From NCBI GenBank assembly GCA_964603635.1, contig CAZRVH010000001.1:62001-126000 (forward strand): DNA of 64,000 bases, in the 5' to 3' direction. Origin of the DNA: CAZRVH01 sp964603635 (GTDB taxonomy: Bacteria; Patescibacteriota; Gracilibacteria; Peribacterales; Peribacteraceae). Below the pieces are notes generated by a model. It made no database searches. It was not told the origin of the DNA and saw only the letters and a list, made by a program, of their open reading frames with translations. Position 1 is the first letter of the stretch; each line of letters begins with the position of its first letter. A program made the position numbers and the translations under genes. This document shows, piece after piece, positions 1 to 8,372 of the stretch.

Positions 1-293
1 CGGCAACCTCGGGAGCGGGCGGCAGGGTCGGATTGTATTCGTCCGGCGGGGGTGGAGCGGGAGGACTTAGTTCCGCGACGTGTACGGCCGGTACTGCCGG
101 TACGGCCGGTAACTCGACGAGGAACGGTTCCGGAGGCGGAGGCGGGGGATCCGACACGGATAGCACGGGCTGCGCCGGAGGTGCAGGCGGCGCCCTGGGC
201 GGCGGAGGCGGAGGCGGCGGCGGAGGAACGACGACCGGCGGCGCGGGGGGCGCGGGCGGACGCGGCGAAATACGCGTGTATACCTTCTACTAA
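1..293 (+). CDS. C-terminal tail of a Gly-rich protein (5' end outside window)
   Basis: The frame is open from the left edge to a TAA at 291-293. It encodes an extreme Gly/Ala/Thr/Ser-rich tract with runs of up to ten glycines and ends in a short non-repetitive segment, GEIRVYTFY. Such tails occur on large secreted or surface proteins, but no domain is visible here. The opposite strand also has an open, proline-rich frame over the same bases, but it has a stop just upstream and no clear start, so I prefer the plus strand. It converges with the next gene. Function unknown. Confidence 0.5.
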   Translation, partial: ATSGAGGRVGLYSSGGGGAGGLSSATCTAGTAGTAGNSTRNGSGGGGGGSDTDSTGCAGGAGGALGGGGGGGGGGTTTGGAGGAGGRGEIRVYTFY

Positions 294-306
294 AATAAAA
301 AGCGGG

Positions 307-1239
307 TTATCTGATGGCGGTGTCCGTGACGTACCGGTAGACGAGGCCGGAGACTTGTCGCGTGAAATCCGTGATGAGGAATTCTTTTCCTTTCTCCGCT
401 TCGCCGAGCACGCAGAGAATGTAGGGGCGTTTCGGCGGGTACGCGATGCCGCAATCCAGACGGACGCGCTTACCCGACGTCGGGGAATCGTACATGCCGA
501 TCTTGTGTGCGAATGGAACGTCTTTGGGTACGCCCGCGGGCAGTCCGTCATTAAAAATGGTTTGTGTCAGTTGGCGCAAAATGTCCTGGGATCCTTGGTA
601 ATCCAGGAGGCAGGAAAGGTACAGGCAGCGGAAGATGGACGAATAGTTCTTCGGGCTCACCGCGGGTTGGTCGCCCGACCAGTCGATGGGGATGTCCAGG
701 GAATCGTAGACTTCCCGGATGGGATCGTTCACCGCGAAATGATCCAATGCGAGCGCGGCCGTATTGTCGGATTCCTGCAGCGTGAGGCGGATGGCTTCTT
801 CCACCGTGAGCGTGTGTCCTTCCCCTTGTTTCCACAGCGTGCCGAAATGCGGATCGAGGTCTTCCTTTTTCAGCGTGATCATGGTGTCTTTCTTCAGCGT
901 CCCTTTTTCCATGAGTTTGTAGATGCCCATGATGAAGGGCACCTTGATGAGGCTGGCCGAAATGAAGTTTTCCTTTTCGTTGACGCCGATGGATACGCCG
1001 GACGGCAGATACTCGAAATAAACACCCGCGCGGAAATCATCCTGCGCATCCACGAACGAGCGAAGCTGCGTGCGCAAATCCGTGAAATTGATGATGGTGT
1101 CGTTGGGGTTCTGTACGAAAATGCGCGGAGACAGGAGCGGAAAGGCTGTCCCTGCGTCCGAAACGGAGTACGCGCGCACCGCCAAGAATATATTGAGGGC
1201 GATACTGGTTCCGATGATCGCATGGGAAATGCGCTTCAT
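307..1239 (-). CDS. Class A beta-lactamase-like serine hydrolase, membrane-anchored or exported
   Basis: A 310-aa protein with an N-terminal hydrophobic signal or anchor (about residues 5-25). It carries the three landmarks of the penicillin-recognising serine hydrolase fold: an SxxK motif (SLIK) with the nucleophile serine, an SDN motif (QESDNTA), and a KIG version of the KTG box near the C-terminus (HKIG). The family includes beta-lactamases and related enzymes of unknown substrate. The altered third box means antibiotic hydrolysis cannot be assumed, and a role on peptidoglycan-like substrates is equally possible. It is divergent from the SLH gene at 1311. Confidence 0.82.
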   Translation of the reverse strand: MKRISHAIIGTSIALNIFLAVRAYSVSDAGTAFPLLSPRIFVQNPNDTIINFTDLRTQLRSFVDAQDDFRAGVYFEYLPSGVSIGVNEKENFISASLIKVPFIMGIYKLMEKGTLKKDTMITLKKEDLDPHFGTLWKQGEGHTLTVEEAIRLTLQESDNTAALALDHFAVNDPIREVYDSLDIPIDWSGDQPAVSPKNYSSIFRCLYLSCLLDYQGSQDILRQLTQTIFNDGLPAGVPKDVPFAHKIGMYDSPTSGKRVRLDCGIAYPPKRPYILCVLGEAEKGKEFLITDFTRQVSGLVYRYVTDTAIR

Positions 1240-1310
1240 TGGGGTTCATACTACAGTATGCTAATCCCTTGTGAAGGGAAATCGAGTCGCGTACGATTGG
1301 GGCCACACCT

Positions 1311-2327
1311 ATGCGCACATTCTTCTCCGGATTTTCTTTTCTACTCGCGTTGCTCGTCGGCATTCCCGCGTACGCGCAATCGTCGTTTTCCGACGTACCG
1401 GCATCCCATCCCGCGCATGATGCCATCGTCTATCTCCGTGACAAGGGATTGTTGAAGGGGTACGCGGACGGAACGTTCAAGCCCAACCAGGAAGTGGACC
1501 GCGCCGCCGCGCTCAAGATGATCCTGGCAGGCCGCGTGTCCGAGGCGGACGTGGTCGGACTGCAAAACCCGGGATTCGACGATATCCCCGCGGACGCGTG
1601 GTATGCGGGATACGTGTCCAAAGCGCTTGCGCTCGGCATCATTGACGGTCCTTCGAAGGCGTCTTCCTTCAAGGGCGGCCGCGCCGTTATTCGCGCGGAA
1701 TTCCTGAAGTTGTTGCTTTTGGCGCAGCAAATGAATCCCAATGCCTACAGTGAAATCCGTTCGGCCCTGTCCAACGACGTCAGTGACGCGAATGCGTGGT
1801 TCTATCCGTATTTCCGCCTCGGATTGTCCGCCGCCATCGTGGAGATCAATCCGGACGGAACGCTGTTGCCGGAAAAGAAGATGACCCGAGGTGACGTAGC
1901 CCAGGCCGTGTATCTGCTTCTTATGTACAAGGAGAACCGCCGCGCGCAGAGCTTGCTTTCCACCACGGAAACCGAACTCGCCGGAAACGTCATCCCCAAC
2001 CTGAACGCGCAGGGCCTTCAAGCCGCAAAAATGGCCCATACCCGGGCGCTCGTTGCCGTCCGCGGCGCGCTCACCAGCCGCCCCGATGCGTCCGTCGTGA
2101 AGGGTGCCGTGAAAGTCACCGAAGGATTCGGCGCCTTGGTGAATGCGTACGAAGCGGGAGTGGACGGCCGCCCCGACGATGTCATCACCCTGTGCGGAAA
2201 CGCCTACGCGTTGGCGGTGAAAGCCAAGGAATTCAGTCCGGCCTTGGACGCCATCTCCTCCAGCATGCAGACCATCGCGCACGACATGGCGGAGGAAGCA
2301 AGGGCGCTGAAAGCGAAGGCTCAGTAA
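1311..2327 (+). CDS. SLH-domain surface protein
   Basis: A 338-aa exported protein. The signal peptide covers residues 1-22 with a likely cleavage after AYA. Three S-layer-homology repeats follow: residues about 25-70 (FSDVPASHPAHDAI, GYADGTFKPNQEVDRAAALKM), about 87-130 (GFDDIPADAWYAGY) and about 152-205 (WFYPYFRLGLSAAIV). SLH repeats anchor proteins to cell-envelope polysaccharides. The C-terminal 120 residues are Ala-rich and predicted helical, with no recognised domain. It is one of three clear SLH proteins in this window. Confidence 0.85.
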   Translation: MRTFFSGFSFLLALLVGIPAYAQSSFSDVPASHPAHDAIVYLRDKGLLKGYADGTFKPNQEVDRAAALKMILAGRVSEADVVGLQNPGFDDIPADAWYAGYVSKALALGIIDGPSKASSFKGGRAVIRAEFLKLLLLAQQMNPNAYSEIRSALSNDVSDANAWFYPYFRLGLSAAIVEINPDGTLLPEKKMTRGDVAQAVYLLLMYKENRRAQSLLSTTETELAGNVIPNLNAQGLQAAKMAHTRALVAVRGALTSRPDASVVKGAVKVTEGFGALVNAYEAGVDGRPDDVITLCGNAYALAVKAKEFSPALDAISSSMQTIAHDMAEEARALKAKAQ

Positions 2328-2342
2328 CGTCACTTCGGATCA

Positions 2343-2756
2343 TTACGCCAGCATCTTTTTATTATGTCGGAATGATTTCTGAATGAGCGTTTCCAGGATC
2401 CCCAGGTCCACGTCGGAGAGTTTGTTGATGTACAGGCACGCCTTGCTGGTCGTGTAGGTTCCCAGTTTGCCGAATAGAGGGTCTTCACTCTTGTTCGTAT
2501 CGCTTAGGAGATAGAGCGTGAAATTCTGTTTGCGCGGGGAGAAGGCCACCAACGGCCATTCATTTTCTTTGTTGCCGGACTTCACGCGGTATCTGCCGAA
2601 TCCCACGATGCTCGTTCCCCACATCACCGCTTTTTCTCCGGTGGCTCGTTCGAACATGTCCAGGAGTACGTTGGCATCTTGTTTCTTTTTCGGCTCGATC
2701 GTATCCAAAAACTCCTTCGCGCTCCGGGCCGTCGGTTTGGTTTTGACGTCCGCCAT
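2343..2756 (-). CDS. DUF1801 family protein
   Basis: A 137-aa cytoplasmic protein that matches the DUF1801 (YdhG-like) family by recalled sequence features: an N-terminal helix (KEFLDTIEPKKKQDANVLLDMF), the VMWGTSIVGFGRY stretch, the PLVAFSPRKQNFTLYLL strand and the closing SKACLYINKLSDVDL. The family has no established activity. The gene lies 5 bp downstream of the RibD-C-like gene on the same strand, so the two are probably cotranscribed. Confidence 0.8.
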   Translation of the reverse strand: MADVKTKPTARSAKEFLDTIEPKKKQDANVLLDMFERATGEKAVMWGTSIVGFGRYRVKSGNKENEWPLVAFSPRKQNFTLYLLSDTNKSEDPLFGKLGTYTTSKACLYINKLSDVDLGILETLIQKSFRHNKKMLA

Positions 2757-2761
2757 GGTGG

Positions 2762-3403
2762 TTATTTTTTCACCCGGAATTTGAGATGGGTCACGAGCGG
2801 GGATTCGATCACGCGGATTTTCTCCAGCGTCGCATGGCCCAGGTTGTCCAGCAATCGCACGCCGCCGTGGAGCAACACGGGCGACATATGGATCTGTAAT
2901 TCATCCAGCAGTCCGGCCTTGATGAATTGCTGGATGACGTCCGCCCCTCCGGAGATCTGGATATCTTTTTCGCCCGCCGCTTTTTTGGCTTCCCTCAGGG
3001 CTCTTTCAATGCCGTCCGTGACGAAATGGAACGAGGTTCCGCCTTTCTTTTCCACGGTCTCCCTCGCATGGTGCGTCAGGATGAATACGGGGCAGTGGAA
3101 CGGGGGAGTGTCGCCCCACCATCCGTCCGCCTTGGGATCGTGTTCCCACGGGCCGCTTCCGTTGCTGAACATCTTCCTGCCCAGGATCACGGCGCCGGTG
3201 TTCGCCGTCGTTTCCTTTACGATGTCGTTGTCCGCCCCCGTCTCTCCGCCGGCCATGCCATGCGGTTCGCGCCAGGCGGCCAGTTTGAACACCCACTCAT
3301 GCAGTTGCTCGCCGCCTTTCCCGAGCGGTTCTTGGATCGTCGCGTCCGGACCTGCGATATAGCCGTCCAAGGACATGGAGATGTCGGCGAAAACTTTTCC
3401 CAT
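2762..3403 (-). CDS. Dihydrofolate reductase-like / RibD C-terminal domain protein
   Basis: About 213 aa. The N-terminal KVFADISMSLDGYIAGPD and the later AVILGRKMFS, FHFVTDGIERAL and QISGGADVIQQFIKAGLLDEL are hallmarks of the RibD-C fold shared by bacterial dihydrofolate reductase-like enzymes and riboflavin reductases, which use NAD(P)H. It is a stand-alone domain, so its substrate is not predictable. Riboflavin genes ribE and ribH lie 58 kb away, not next to it. I start at the MGKVF methionine because family members begin there; an ATG 12 bases upstream is possible. Confidence 0.8.
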   Translation of the reverse strand: MGKVFADISMSLDGYIAGPDATIQEPLGKGGEQLHEWVFKLAAWREPHGMAGGETGADNDIVKETTANTGAVILGRKMFSNGSGPWEHDPKADGWWGDTPPFHCPVFILTHHARETVEKKGGTSFHFVTDGIERALREAKKAAGEKDIQISGGADVIQQFIKAGLLDELQIHMSPVLLHGGVRLLDNLGHATLEKIRVIESPLVTHLKFRVKK

Positions 3404-3467
3404 ATCCCGCATCATACGTCACGCACGGAAAACGGGATAGGATTCCTAGGCGACAGTACCGCGCCGT

Positions 3468-4169
3468 TTAAAGATTCTTCATTCGGCGAAACGCCCACGC
3501 ATGTCCCGTTGCCATGATGATGACCAACGCCGCCATGACGGGAAACGACCAGTGCGTGAGGACCGTCATCGGCTCGGGAATCCAGCGGAGACCCGATGCG
3601 ATGAAGAGCGGTAATCCGATGACGAACGAGATGACGGAGAATGCCTGGAACGCGTAGAAAAACTTTTTCGCGTTCTTCGTGAGCAGTCGGTCCGCATAGC
3701 CTGCGTCATCGATGAAGAACGAAAGAACGATGAGCGTCGAGGCGGTCGTGGAAGCAAGGCAGAACGGGCAGACGCCACCCAGCTCCAGCACGCTTGCGAG
3801 GTAGAGGCGGTAGCTGAACGCGATTCCCAAAAGCAGCACGAACCCGACGAAAGCCCGGGCCTTCTTTGAAAACTCCGCGCCGAGCAAACGCGTGCCCCCG
3901 TACGCCACGATGCCGCTGTACCAGAGCATGCCGAACATGGGGTTCGGAACACCGGGAAGGTAGTGGCCCCACGGTCCCTGAACGGTGAGCGTGCAGCTCA
4001 CGAGGGTGTTGACTGTGCAGGGCGTTGGCTCCCCGGGGTGCAGCAGCACCTCCAGGTATTCCAAGAGCAGGTAGAAGGAATCGGCCATGCCGACGATGCC
4101 TGCGATCACGATGATGCCCGCGGGCAGGAGGGTTGCCTTTCGCTTGCGTTTGAAGAGGAAATCGAACAT
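3468..4169 (-). CDS. Vitamin K epoxide reductase (VKOR) family membrane protein
   Basis: A 233-aa integral membrane protein with about five hydrophobic segments. It has the VKOR signature: two cysteines in the first extracytoplasmic loop (C-x7-C in PCTVNTLVSC), the PNPMFG stretch, and the redox CxxC in a later helix (GVCPFC). Bacterial VKORs reoxidise DsbA-like proteins and feed electrons to quinone, so disulfide formation in exported proteins is the expected role. No thioredoxin-fold domain is fused to it. Confidence 0.88.
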   Translation of the reverse strand: MFDFLFKRKRKATLLPAGIIVIAGIVGMADSFYLLLEYLEVLLHPGEPTPCTVNTLVSCTLTVQGPWGHYLPGVPNPMFGMLWYSGIVAYGGTRLLGAEFSKKARAFVGFVLLLGIAFSYRLYLASVLELGGVCPFCLASTTASTLIVLSFFIDDAGYADRLLTKNAKKFFYAFQAFSVISFVIGLPLFIASGLRWIPEPMTVLTHWSFPVMAALVIIMATGHAWAFRRMKNL

Positions 4170-4294
4170 GTCCCGAATGTATCACCCGCACTATCGGATG
4201 GGAAGCGTGGCGTGCTTCCCGTCGCGCACTCGTCCGGTGTTTGCAAGGGTTTGATTCATTGACAGCGCACATACCTGCGTTCATTGTGAGGCAC

Positions 4295-5251
4295 ATGAGA
4301 GAGGCTATCACAGGGTCGGCTTCCCCCTTGGAGACACCCGATGCGTCTCCTCTTTCCGACCCGCTCCAACAATCCTTTCGACGGTTTCGCAATGCGTACG
4401 CTGCGGTGATCGCAGGGGTGGCTTTGGCATGCGCGTCCGCAGCCCATGGAGAGGAGAAGCCCGATGCCGAGGGGGCGCACCCGCCTGCGACATCGAACGG
4501 GGCATTGATCATCGCGGGGGGAGGGGATTTGCCGCAGTCGATTTACAAACGCTTTGTCGATCTCGCCGGTGGCAAGAATGCGGACATCGTGATTATCAAC
4601 TCCGCAAGCGAAGATGCCGATCATCCTGAAAAGGGGGAAGACGTCCGCGAGTTCTGGAGGGGGGATACCCACACGGGGTCATTCACGATCGTCCACGCAT
4701 CCACGCGCGAAGAAGCCAATGCCCCGGAAGTCGTGCGTCCCCTTAGGACCGCGACGGGCGTATGGTTCTCCGGCGGCGCGCAAAGGCGTCTGGAGGAACG
4801 GTATAAGGATTCGGAAGCGGAACGACAGGTCATCGGAATCGTACGGCGCGGAGGAGTCGTCGGCGGCACGTCGGCGGGGGCGGCGTTCATGAGTTCGGTG
4901 ATGATTCGCAGGGGCAATCCCGTACCCGAAATCGGCACTGGAATGGATTTTTTTCGCAATACGATCATTGATCAGCACTATCTCAAACGTAATCGCTTCA
5001 AGCGTCTAGTCGAGGCGCTTAGTCAGCACCCGCACTGCGTGGGGATCGGTGTCGACGAACACACCGCGCTGGTCGTCAAAGGCCGGATCGCGAGGGTATT
5101 GGGGGAGTCCGCCGTGCACATTGTTTCTCCCCCCGTCGATGGCAAGCAGGGGGCGGTAGTGGAACTGCAACCCGAGCAAGAGATCGATCTGCGCAGTCAC
5201 GGGATCGCCGTGCCTGTCTTCGAGTCCGCCACATCGGTGGCGCGGCAATAG
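4295..5251 (+). CDS. Cyanophycinase-like serine peptidase (S51 family), exported
   Basis: About 318 aa from the chosen ATG at 4295; an ATG at 4241 would add 18 residues. A hydrophobic stretch ending in ASAAHG looks like a signal peptide. The body contains IIAGGGDLPQSIYKRF, FSGGAQRRLEE, the nucleophile elbow GGTSAGA and DQHYLKRNRFKRL, all typical of cyanophycinase and peptidase E relatives. These cleave beta-Asp-Arg dipeptides from cyanophycin. An exported form suggests scavenging of external polymer. It fits the aspartate/asparagine theme of three asparaginase-like genes further right. Confidence 0.85.
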   Translation: MREAITGSASPLETPDASPLSDPLQQSFRRFRNAYAAVIAGVALACASAAHGEEKPDAEGAHPPATSNGALIIAGGGDLPQSIYKRFVDLAGGKNADIVIINSASEDADHPEKGEDVREFWRGDTHTGSFTIVHASTREEANAPEVVRPLRTATGVWFSGGAQRRLEERYKDSEAERQVIGIVRRGGVVGGTSAGAAFMSSVMIRRGNPVPEIGTGMDFFRNTIIDQHYLKRNRFKRLVEALSQHPHCVGIGVDEHTALVVKGRIARVLGESAVHIVSPPVDGKQGAVVELQPEQEIDLRSHGIAVPVFESATSVARQ

Positions 5252-5437
5252 GGGTGGTCTGCCCGTGACCGTTTCGCAACGCATTCACTGCGAGCTGAAA
5301 ACGCGTGCGAAGGCATCGTTGAAAGTGGCGAAAAATAAGGCCCGAAGTGGTTCAGGCTGCTTCAACCGATCTCTTGGCTTTCTTAAGGAAGGAATCGAGT
5401 GCGGCTGCAAGTGAGAGTTATCGGCGGGAGAGAGTCG

Positions 5438-5476
5438 AAAAAACAGGGCTATGCAAAAATGCCAGCCCTGTTTTAG
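5438..5476 (-). terminator. Intrinsic terminator of the DUF305 gene
   Basis: An inverted repeat (AAAACAGGGCT, loop, AGCCCTGTTTT) sits directly after the stop of the gene ending at 5479. It is followed on the minus strand by a run of T residues. The flanking A and T tracts could also let it work on the plus strand. Confidence 0.75.
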
Positions 5477-5478
5477 AT

Positions 5479-6141
5479 TTACCGGCTGTAACCCCAGTCT
5501 TTCTGCCATTGTTTCATCATATCGATCTCGCTTTGCTGCGCAGAGATGATATCGCGCGCCATACGCTTGATCTCATCGTGCTTGGCGGACTGAAGGGCCG
5601 CCCGTGCCATGTCGATGGCGCCCTGATGATGGGGGATCATCCCTTCGATGAATGCCTTGTCGAACGCATCGCCGGTCTTTCCCTCCAGCATGGAAGACAT
5701 GTCGTCCATCGACATTTCCGTCATGTCGTCGTCCATATTCATCATTGTCCCGTTATGCATCATCGTGCCGTCGGGCATCCTGTGTTGTCCGCCGTTCATC
5801 ATTCCGCCTACAGACATACTCCCGCCCATGTCCATCATGCATTTTCCGTCTTTCATGCATCCCTCCATACCCATCATGCATACGCCGTCTTTCATGCAGC
5901 TGTTATTTTCCGTCCATGGTGCGCCGCGCACGCTGATGGTTAGGAGACAAGCAACCGTTCCAAGAATAGCCAGTGCGATACCCCATGTTTTCAGTTGCCC
6001 GTGGTTGAGCGTCCGTGCCGCCCAAAGGACAAGTAGGACGATTCCTACAAGGAAGAGAATGACGGAGAGAACGTGTACTCCCCAGAGAGCCGTAAGGCCG
6101 AATGTCGAGCTGGTGTTGTTCATAGTCATTGAATGCATCAT
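5479..6141 (-). CDS. DUF305 protein with a Met/Cys-rich metal-binding insert
   Basis: A 220-aa protein with two N-terminal membrane helices (about residues 15-70). A Met/Cys-rich stretch follows with two CMKDG(V/K)CMM repeats and many MM pairs. The C-terminus is a DUF305 domain with its diagnostic FIEGMIPHHQGAIDMA helix and later MARDIISAQQSEI. DUF305 proteins include CopM-type periplasmic copper and silver binding proteins; the Met and Cys clusters suggest Cu(I) or Ag(I). The His/Cys-rich protein encoded 45 bp upstream on the same strand probably belongs to the same operon. Confidence 0.85.
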   Translation of the reverse strand: MMHSMTMNNTSSTFGLTALWGVHVLSVILFLVGIVLLVLWAARTLNHGQLKTWGIALAILGTVACLLTISVRGAPWTENNSCMKDGVCMMGMEGCMKDGKCMMDMGGSMSVGGMMNGGQHRMPDGTMMHNGTMMNMDDDMTEMSMDDMSSMLEGKTGDAFDKAFIEGMIPHHQGAIDMARAALQSAKHDEIKRMARDIISAQQSEIDMMKQWQKDWGYSR

Positions 6142-6186
6142 AAAAAGAAGTGTAAAAAGAAATAAGATTTTTGTCGTATTTCCGAT

Positions 6187-6558
6187 TTACAGTCTTAGCA
6201 CCGTTGATGCGATGGCTATCAGGAAGGGCTGTGACAATACCGGCGATTGCGCGAGTTGTTCAGATTTTGCCGTGTCGAACGCTTCCGTGTGGAATAGCAA
6301 CGCGATACTTCCTTTTTGCGGAGGCAAAACCATCGCAGAGGAAGGTGACACTTGTTTGGCCTGCGATATGCAATGGCCTGCGCAAGCGGAAGGCTGCTCA
6401 TCATTCTCGCAATCCGGACAATCCGATTGCGCATGATGATGGTGTGCAGTTGCTGCGGCGGGAACTGATTCCATCGCTTGCATCATGGATGCCATGCACA
6501 ATGGCCCGAATAGCGCATTGATGATGAATCCTATGCCGATAAGCAGCGGCTTATTCAT
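6187..6558 (-). CDS. Small exported His/Cys-rich protein, probable metal binder
   Basis: A 123-aa protein. The N-terminal hydrophobic segment (residues 3-25) is a likely signal or anchor. It is followed by a HHHH cluster, DCPDCEN and a CAGHC motif, which together look like a soft-metal site. The C-terminus is again hydrophobic. No family recognised. It is upstream of and co-directional with the DUF305 gene, which suggests a shared role in copper or silver handling. Confidence 0.6.
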   Translation of the reverse strand: MNKPLLIGIGFIINALFGPLCMASMMQAMESVPAAATAHHHHAQSDCPDCENDEQPSACAGHCISQAKQVSPSSAMVLPPQKGSIALLFHTEAFDTAKSEQLAQSPVLSQPFLIAIASTVLRL

Positions 6559-6771
6559 GCTCGCTTAGTATAAGCTCATTCATAGTCACTTCCAAAATAA
6601 TGAACATATAAATAGCTGCAAATGTGTCGTATTGCATGCAGTCCGAACCGTGTTTGTGGCTTTGGTTAAATTAAAAGTTAATGGCTCCGCAGACTGGTTG
6701 TTTTCAGAACTACGGACGATATTCCAACTCCTGAAGCCTGTGCTACTCACGCTATCCGTCGTTTAATGCAA

Positions 6772-8082
6772 TCATTGACGACTTCTTTCGTACTGCAGTT
6801 CCTCCAAGAGAAGTGTGCGAGCATCATTATTCCATTTAAGCTGCAGAGGATCCTTTACCCCTTCGATCGAAAGAAAGATCGTAAATCCATCCGGAGGAAT
6901 CACCCCAGACTTCCCTATCATCGTTTCAAATGCCCTCTGAACCAAGCGCGGCGTGATTTTCACCTGACCTTGGACTGACTGCTTTGCAATGCCCGGACAT
7001 TGGCTGTTGCTGAATCGAAGTGTCATACTCCTGGGGACAATCTTTCCTTGTGATTCCACATTATTGGTTTGGGGCTCCTTTCCAGCAGAGGGGTTCGTTA
7101 CAAATGCACCTGCGAGCAATACGACGCCCCAGTCCTTTCTTTGCATGCAGGCAATAAATGATTCGGATGTCATATCGGTGAAGAGGGCACTCTGTCGCAA
7201 CTGCTGAGCACTGCCAGGTACAACTGTCTCGCATGTTTCGAGCCATTCATCAAGCGTCGGAAGCAGCACCCCTAGCTCGGCATCTTTTGGTTGAAGACCT
7301 GCTTTTTTCTTTGATTCTTTGAGTATGCGGATAGCGTTCTCTTTTCCGCCGACACACGAGAGAAATTCCTGCAATTGAGCATTAAACCATGTACGCCCGA
7401 TGTTAGGTGCATCGACATTCGCATTGTCTCGATTCCCATATGCGGGGCTGCCTTTCAGATAGGTGATGCCATTACTGTCTTGGACATTCGGAATGCCGAG
7501 AGAACTTCCTTTTGCGTCAGCCTCAAGGAGGAGGGCGGCGATTTCCTGGATTCCTACGATGTTTGGCAGTGCGTCCATCGTCCACGCGTGCCCGAGTTCA
7601 TGACGAATTGTTTGCTCCTGTGGGGCTGTCATACCTTGGAACATCATTGAGGTGCACCCGTTATAATAGGAACGCTTTTGATCACCGACGTTTCGTGTTT
7701 CAAGTTTCGAAAAAGCAAATCCACTTGATTGATTGGGGCTCTCTGCCGCATACCAAAATGTCGGAATGATCCGATTGCATGGTTGACCAAGCATCGTGGT
7801 AAGTTCTGTCGAGTGTCGTTCGAGGATAGGGTGGAAGTCGCGTTCAAATCCGTCCCGACCAGTCGGGTATGCAGCAGATGTAAGCACTTCTCCAAAACGG
7901 AAATCGACAGGTTCGATCGATCCTGATTGGCGCAGGAGTGGTTCTTCCTCCAAAGTTTTCAGCCAATTCTGCACATTCTGGATGAGTTCACGTTGAGAAT
8001 ACAGCAACTGATCCGAGTGCTTAATATTCGCTGAAGGATGCGGTAAATCTTCTTGGTTCCCGCGTATATTTTCTTCTCCCAT
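6772..8082 (-). CDS. Putative cytoplasmic zinc metalloprotease (HExxH)
   Basis: A 436-aa protein with no signal peptide or membrane segment. Around the middle it carries RHELGHAW, an HExxH zinc motif. It is followed 17 residues later by EIAALLLEAD, which could provide the third ligand of a gluzincin-type site. I recognise no family for the N- and C-terminal parts. The ATG is only 6 bases after a TATAAT box on the minus strand (8094-8089), with a TTTTCA -35 box at 17-nt spacing, so the mRNA is probably leaderless. The gene is monocistronic. Confidence 0.65.
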   Translation of the reverse strand: MGEENIRGNQEDLPHPSANIKHSDQLLYSQRELIQNVQNWLKTLEEEPLLRQSGSIEPVDFRFGEVLTSAAYPTGRDGFERDFHPILERHSTELTTMLGQPCNRIIPTFWYAAESPNQSSGFAFSKLETRNVGDQKRSYYNGCTSMMFQGMTAPQEQTIRHELGHAWTMDALPNIVGIQEIAALLLEADAKGSSLGIPNVQDSNGITYLKGSPAYGNRDNANVDAPNIGRTWFNAQLQEFLSCVGGKENAIRILKESKKKAGLQPKDAELGVLLPTLDEWLETCETVVPGSAQQLRQSALFTDMTSESFIACMQRKDWGVVLLAGAFVTNPSAGKEPQTNNVESQGKIVPRSMTLRFSNSQCPGIAKQSVQGQVKITPRLVQRAFETMIGKSGVIPPDGFTIFLSIEGVKDPLQLKWNNDARTLLLEELQYERSRQ

Positions 8083-8088
8083 ATTAAT

Positions 8089-8117
8089 ATTATAACATAA
8101 TTTAATTCATATGAAAA
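8089..8117 (-). promoter_or_regulatory. Leaderless promoter of the HExxH protease gene
   Basis: On the minus strand, TTTTCA (8117-8112), a 17-nt spacer and TATAAT (8094-8089) end 6 bases before the ATG at 8082. That leaves no room for a ribosome-binding site. Confidence 0.55.
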
Positions 8118-8192
8118 TGGCTCCCCGACTTGGATTCGAACCAAGAACCCTCTCGTTAACAGCGAGATGCTCTACCATTGAGCTATCGGGGA
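8118..8192 (-). tRNA. tRNA-Asn (GTT)
   Basis: Reading the minus strand gives a complete cloverleaf: acceptor TCCCCGA pairing with TCGGGGA, D-arm TAGCTCAATGGTAGAGC, anticodon loop CTGTTAA with anticodon GTT, T-arm GGTTCGAATCC, and an encoded CCA end (8120-8118). It lies 35 bp upstream of the leaderless protease gene. Confidence 0.96.
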
Positions 8193-8342
8193 ATAATTGA
8201 TGATTGATGAAGGAGCGAGCCTATTGTTCCATTGAGCTACCCACCTCCGCCTGCGGGCTACGGCGGGCAGGTCGGGGAACGGACTGGTGCTGACAAACGA
8301 CCAGCTGTTGTCTAAAGCCGCGCTATCCTAAACGGCTGGCTG

Positions 8343-8372
8343 ATTATACGCAAGAAAAGATCGCTCTCACAA
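8343..8372 (-). promoter_or_regulatory. Candidate promoter driving the tRNA-Asn transcript
   Basis: On the minus strand, TTGTGA (8372-8367), an 18-nt spacer and TATAAT (8348-8343) point toward the tRNA. The predicted start near 8336 would give a leader of about 140 nt before tRNA-Asn. That leader contains GC-rich inverted repeats and a stretch at 8245-8219 resembling a tRNA 5' half (TAGCTCAATGG). Confidence 0.45.

Noticed and set aside
1..280. Proline-rich open frame on the minus strand over the Gly-rich region
   Set aside because: It has an in-frame stop just upstream and no convincing start or ribosome-binding site, and its composition is the mirror of the Gly codons on the plus strand. 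I could not exclude it fully.
8219..8245. A second tRNA gene next to tRNA-Asn
   Set aside because: Only a 5'-half-like segment is present. No matching acceptor strand, anticodon arm or T-arm can be built.
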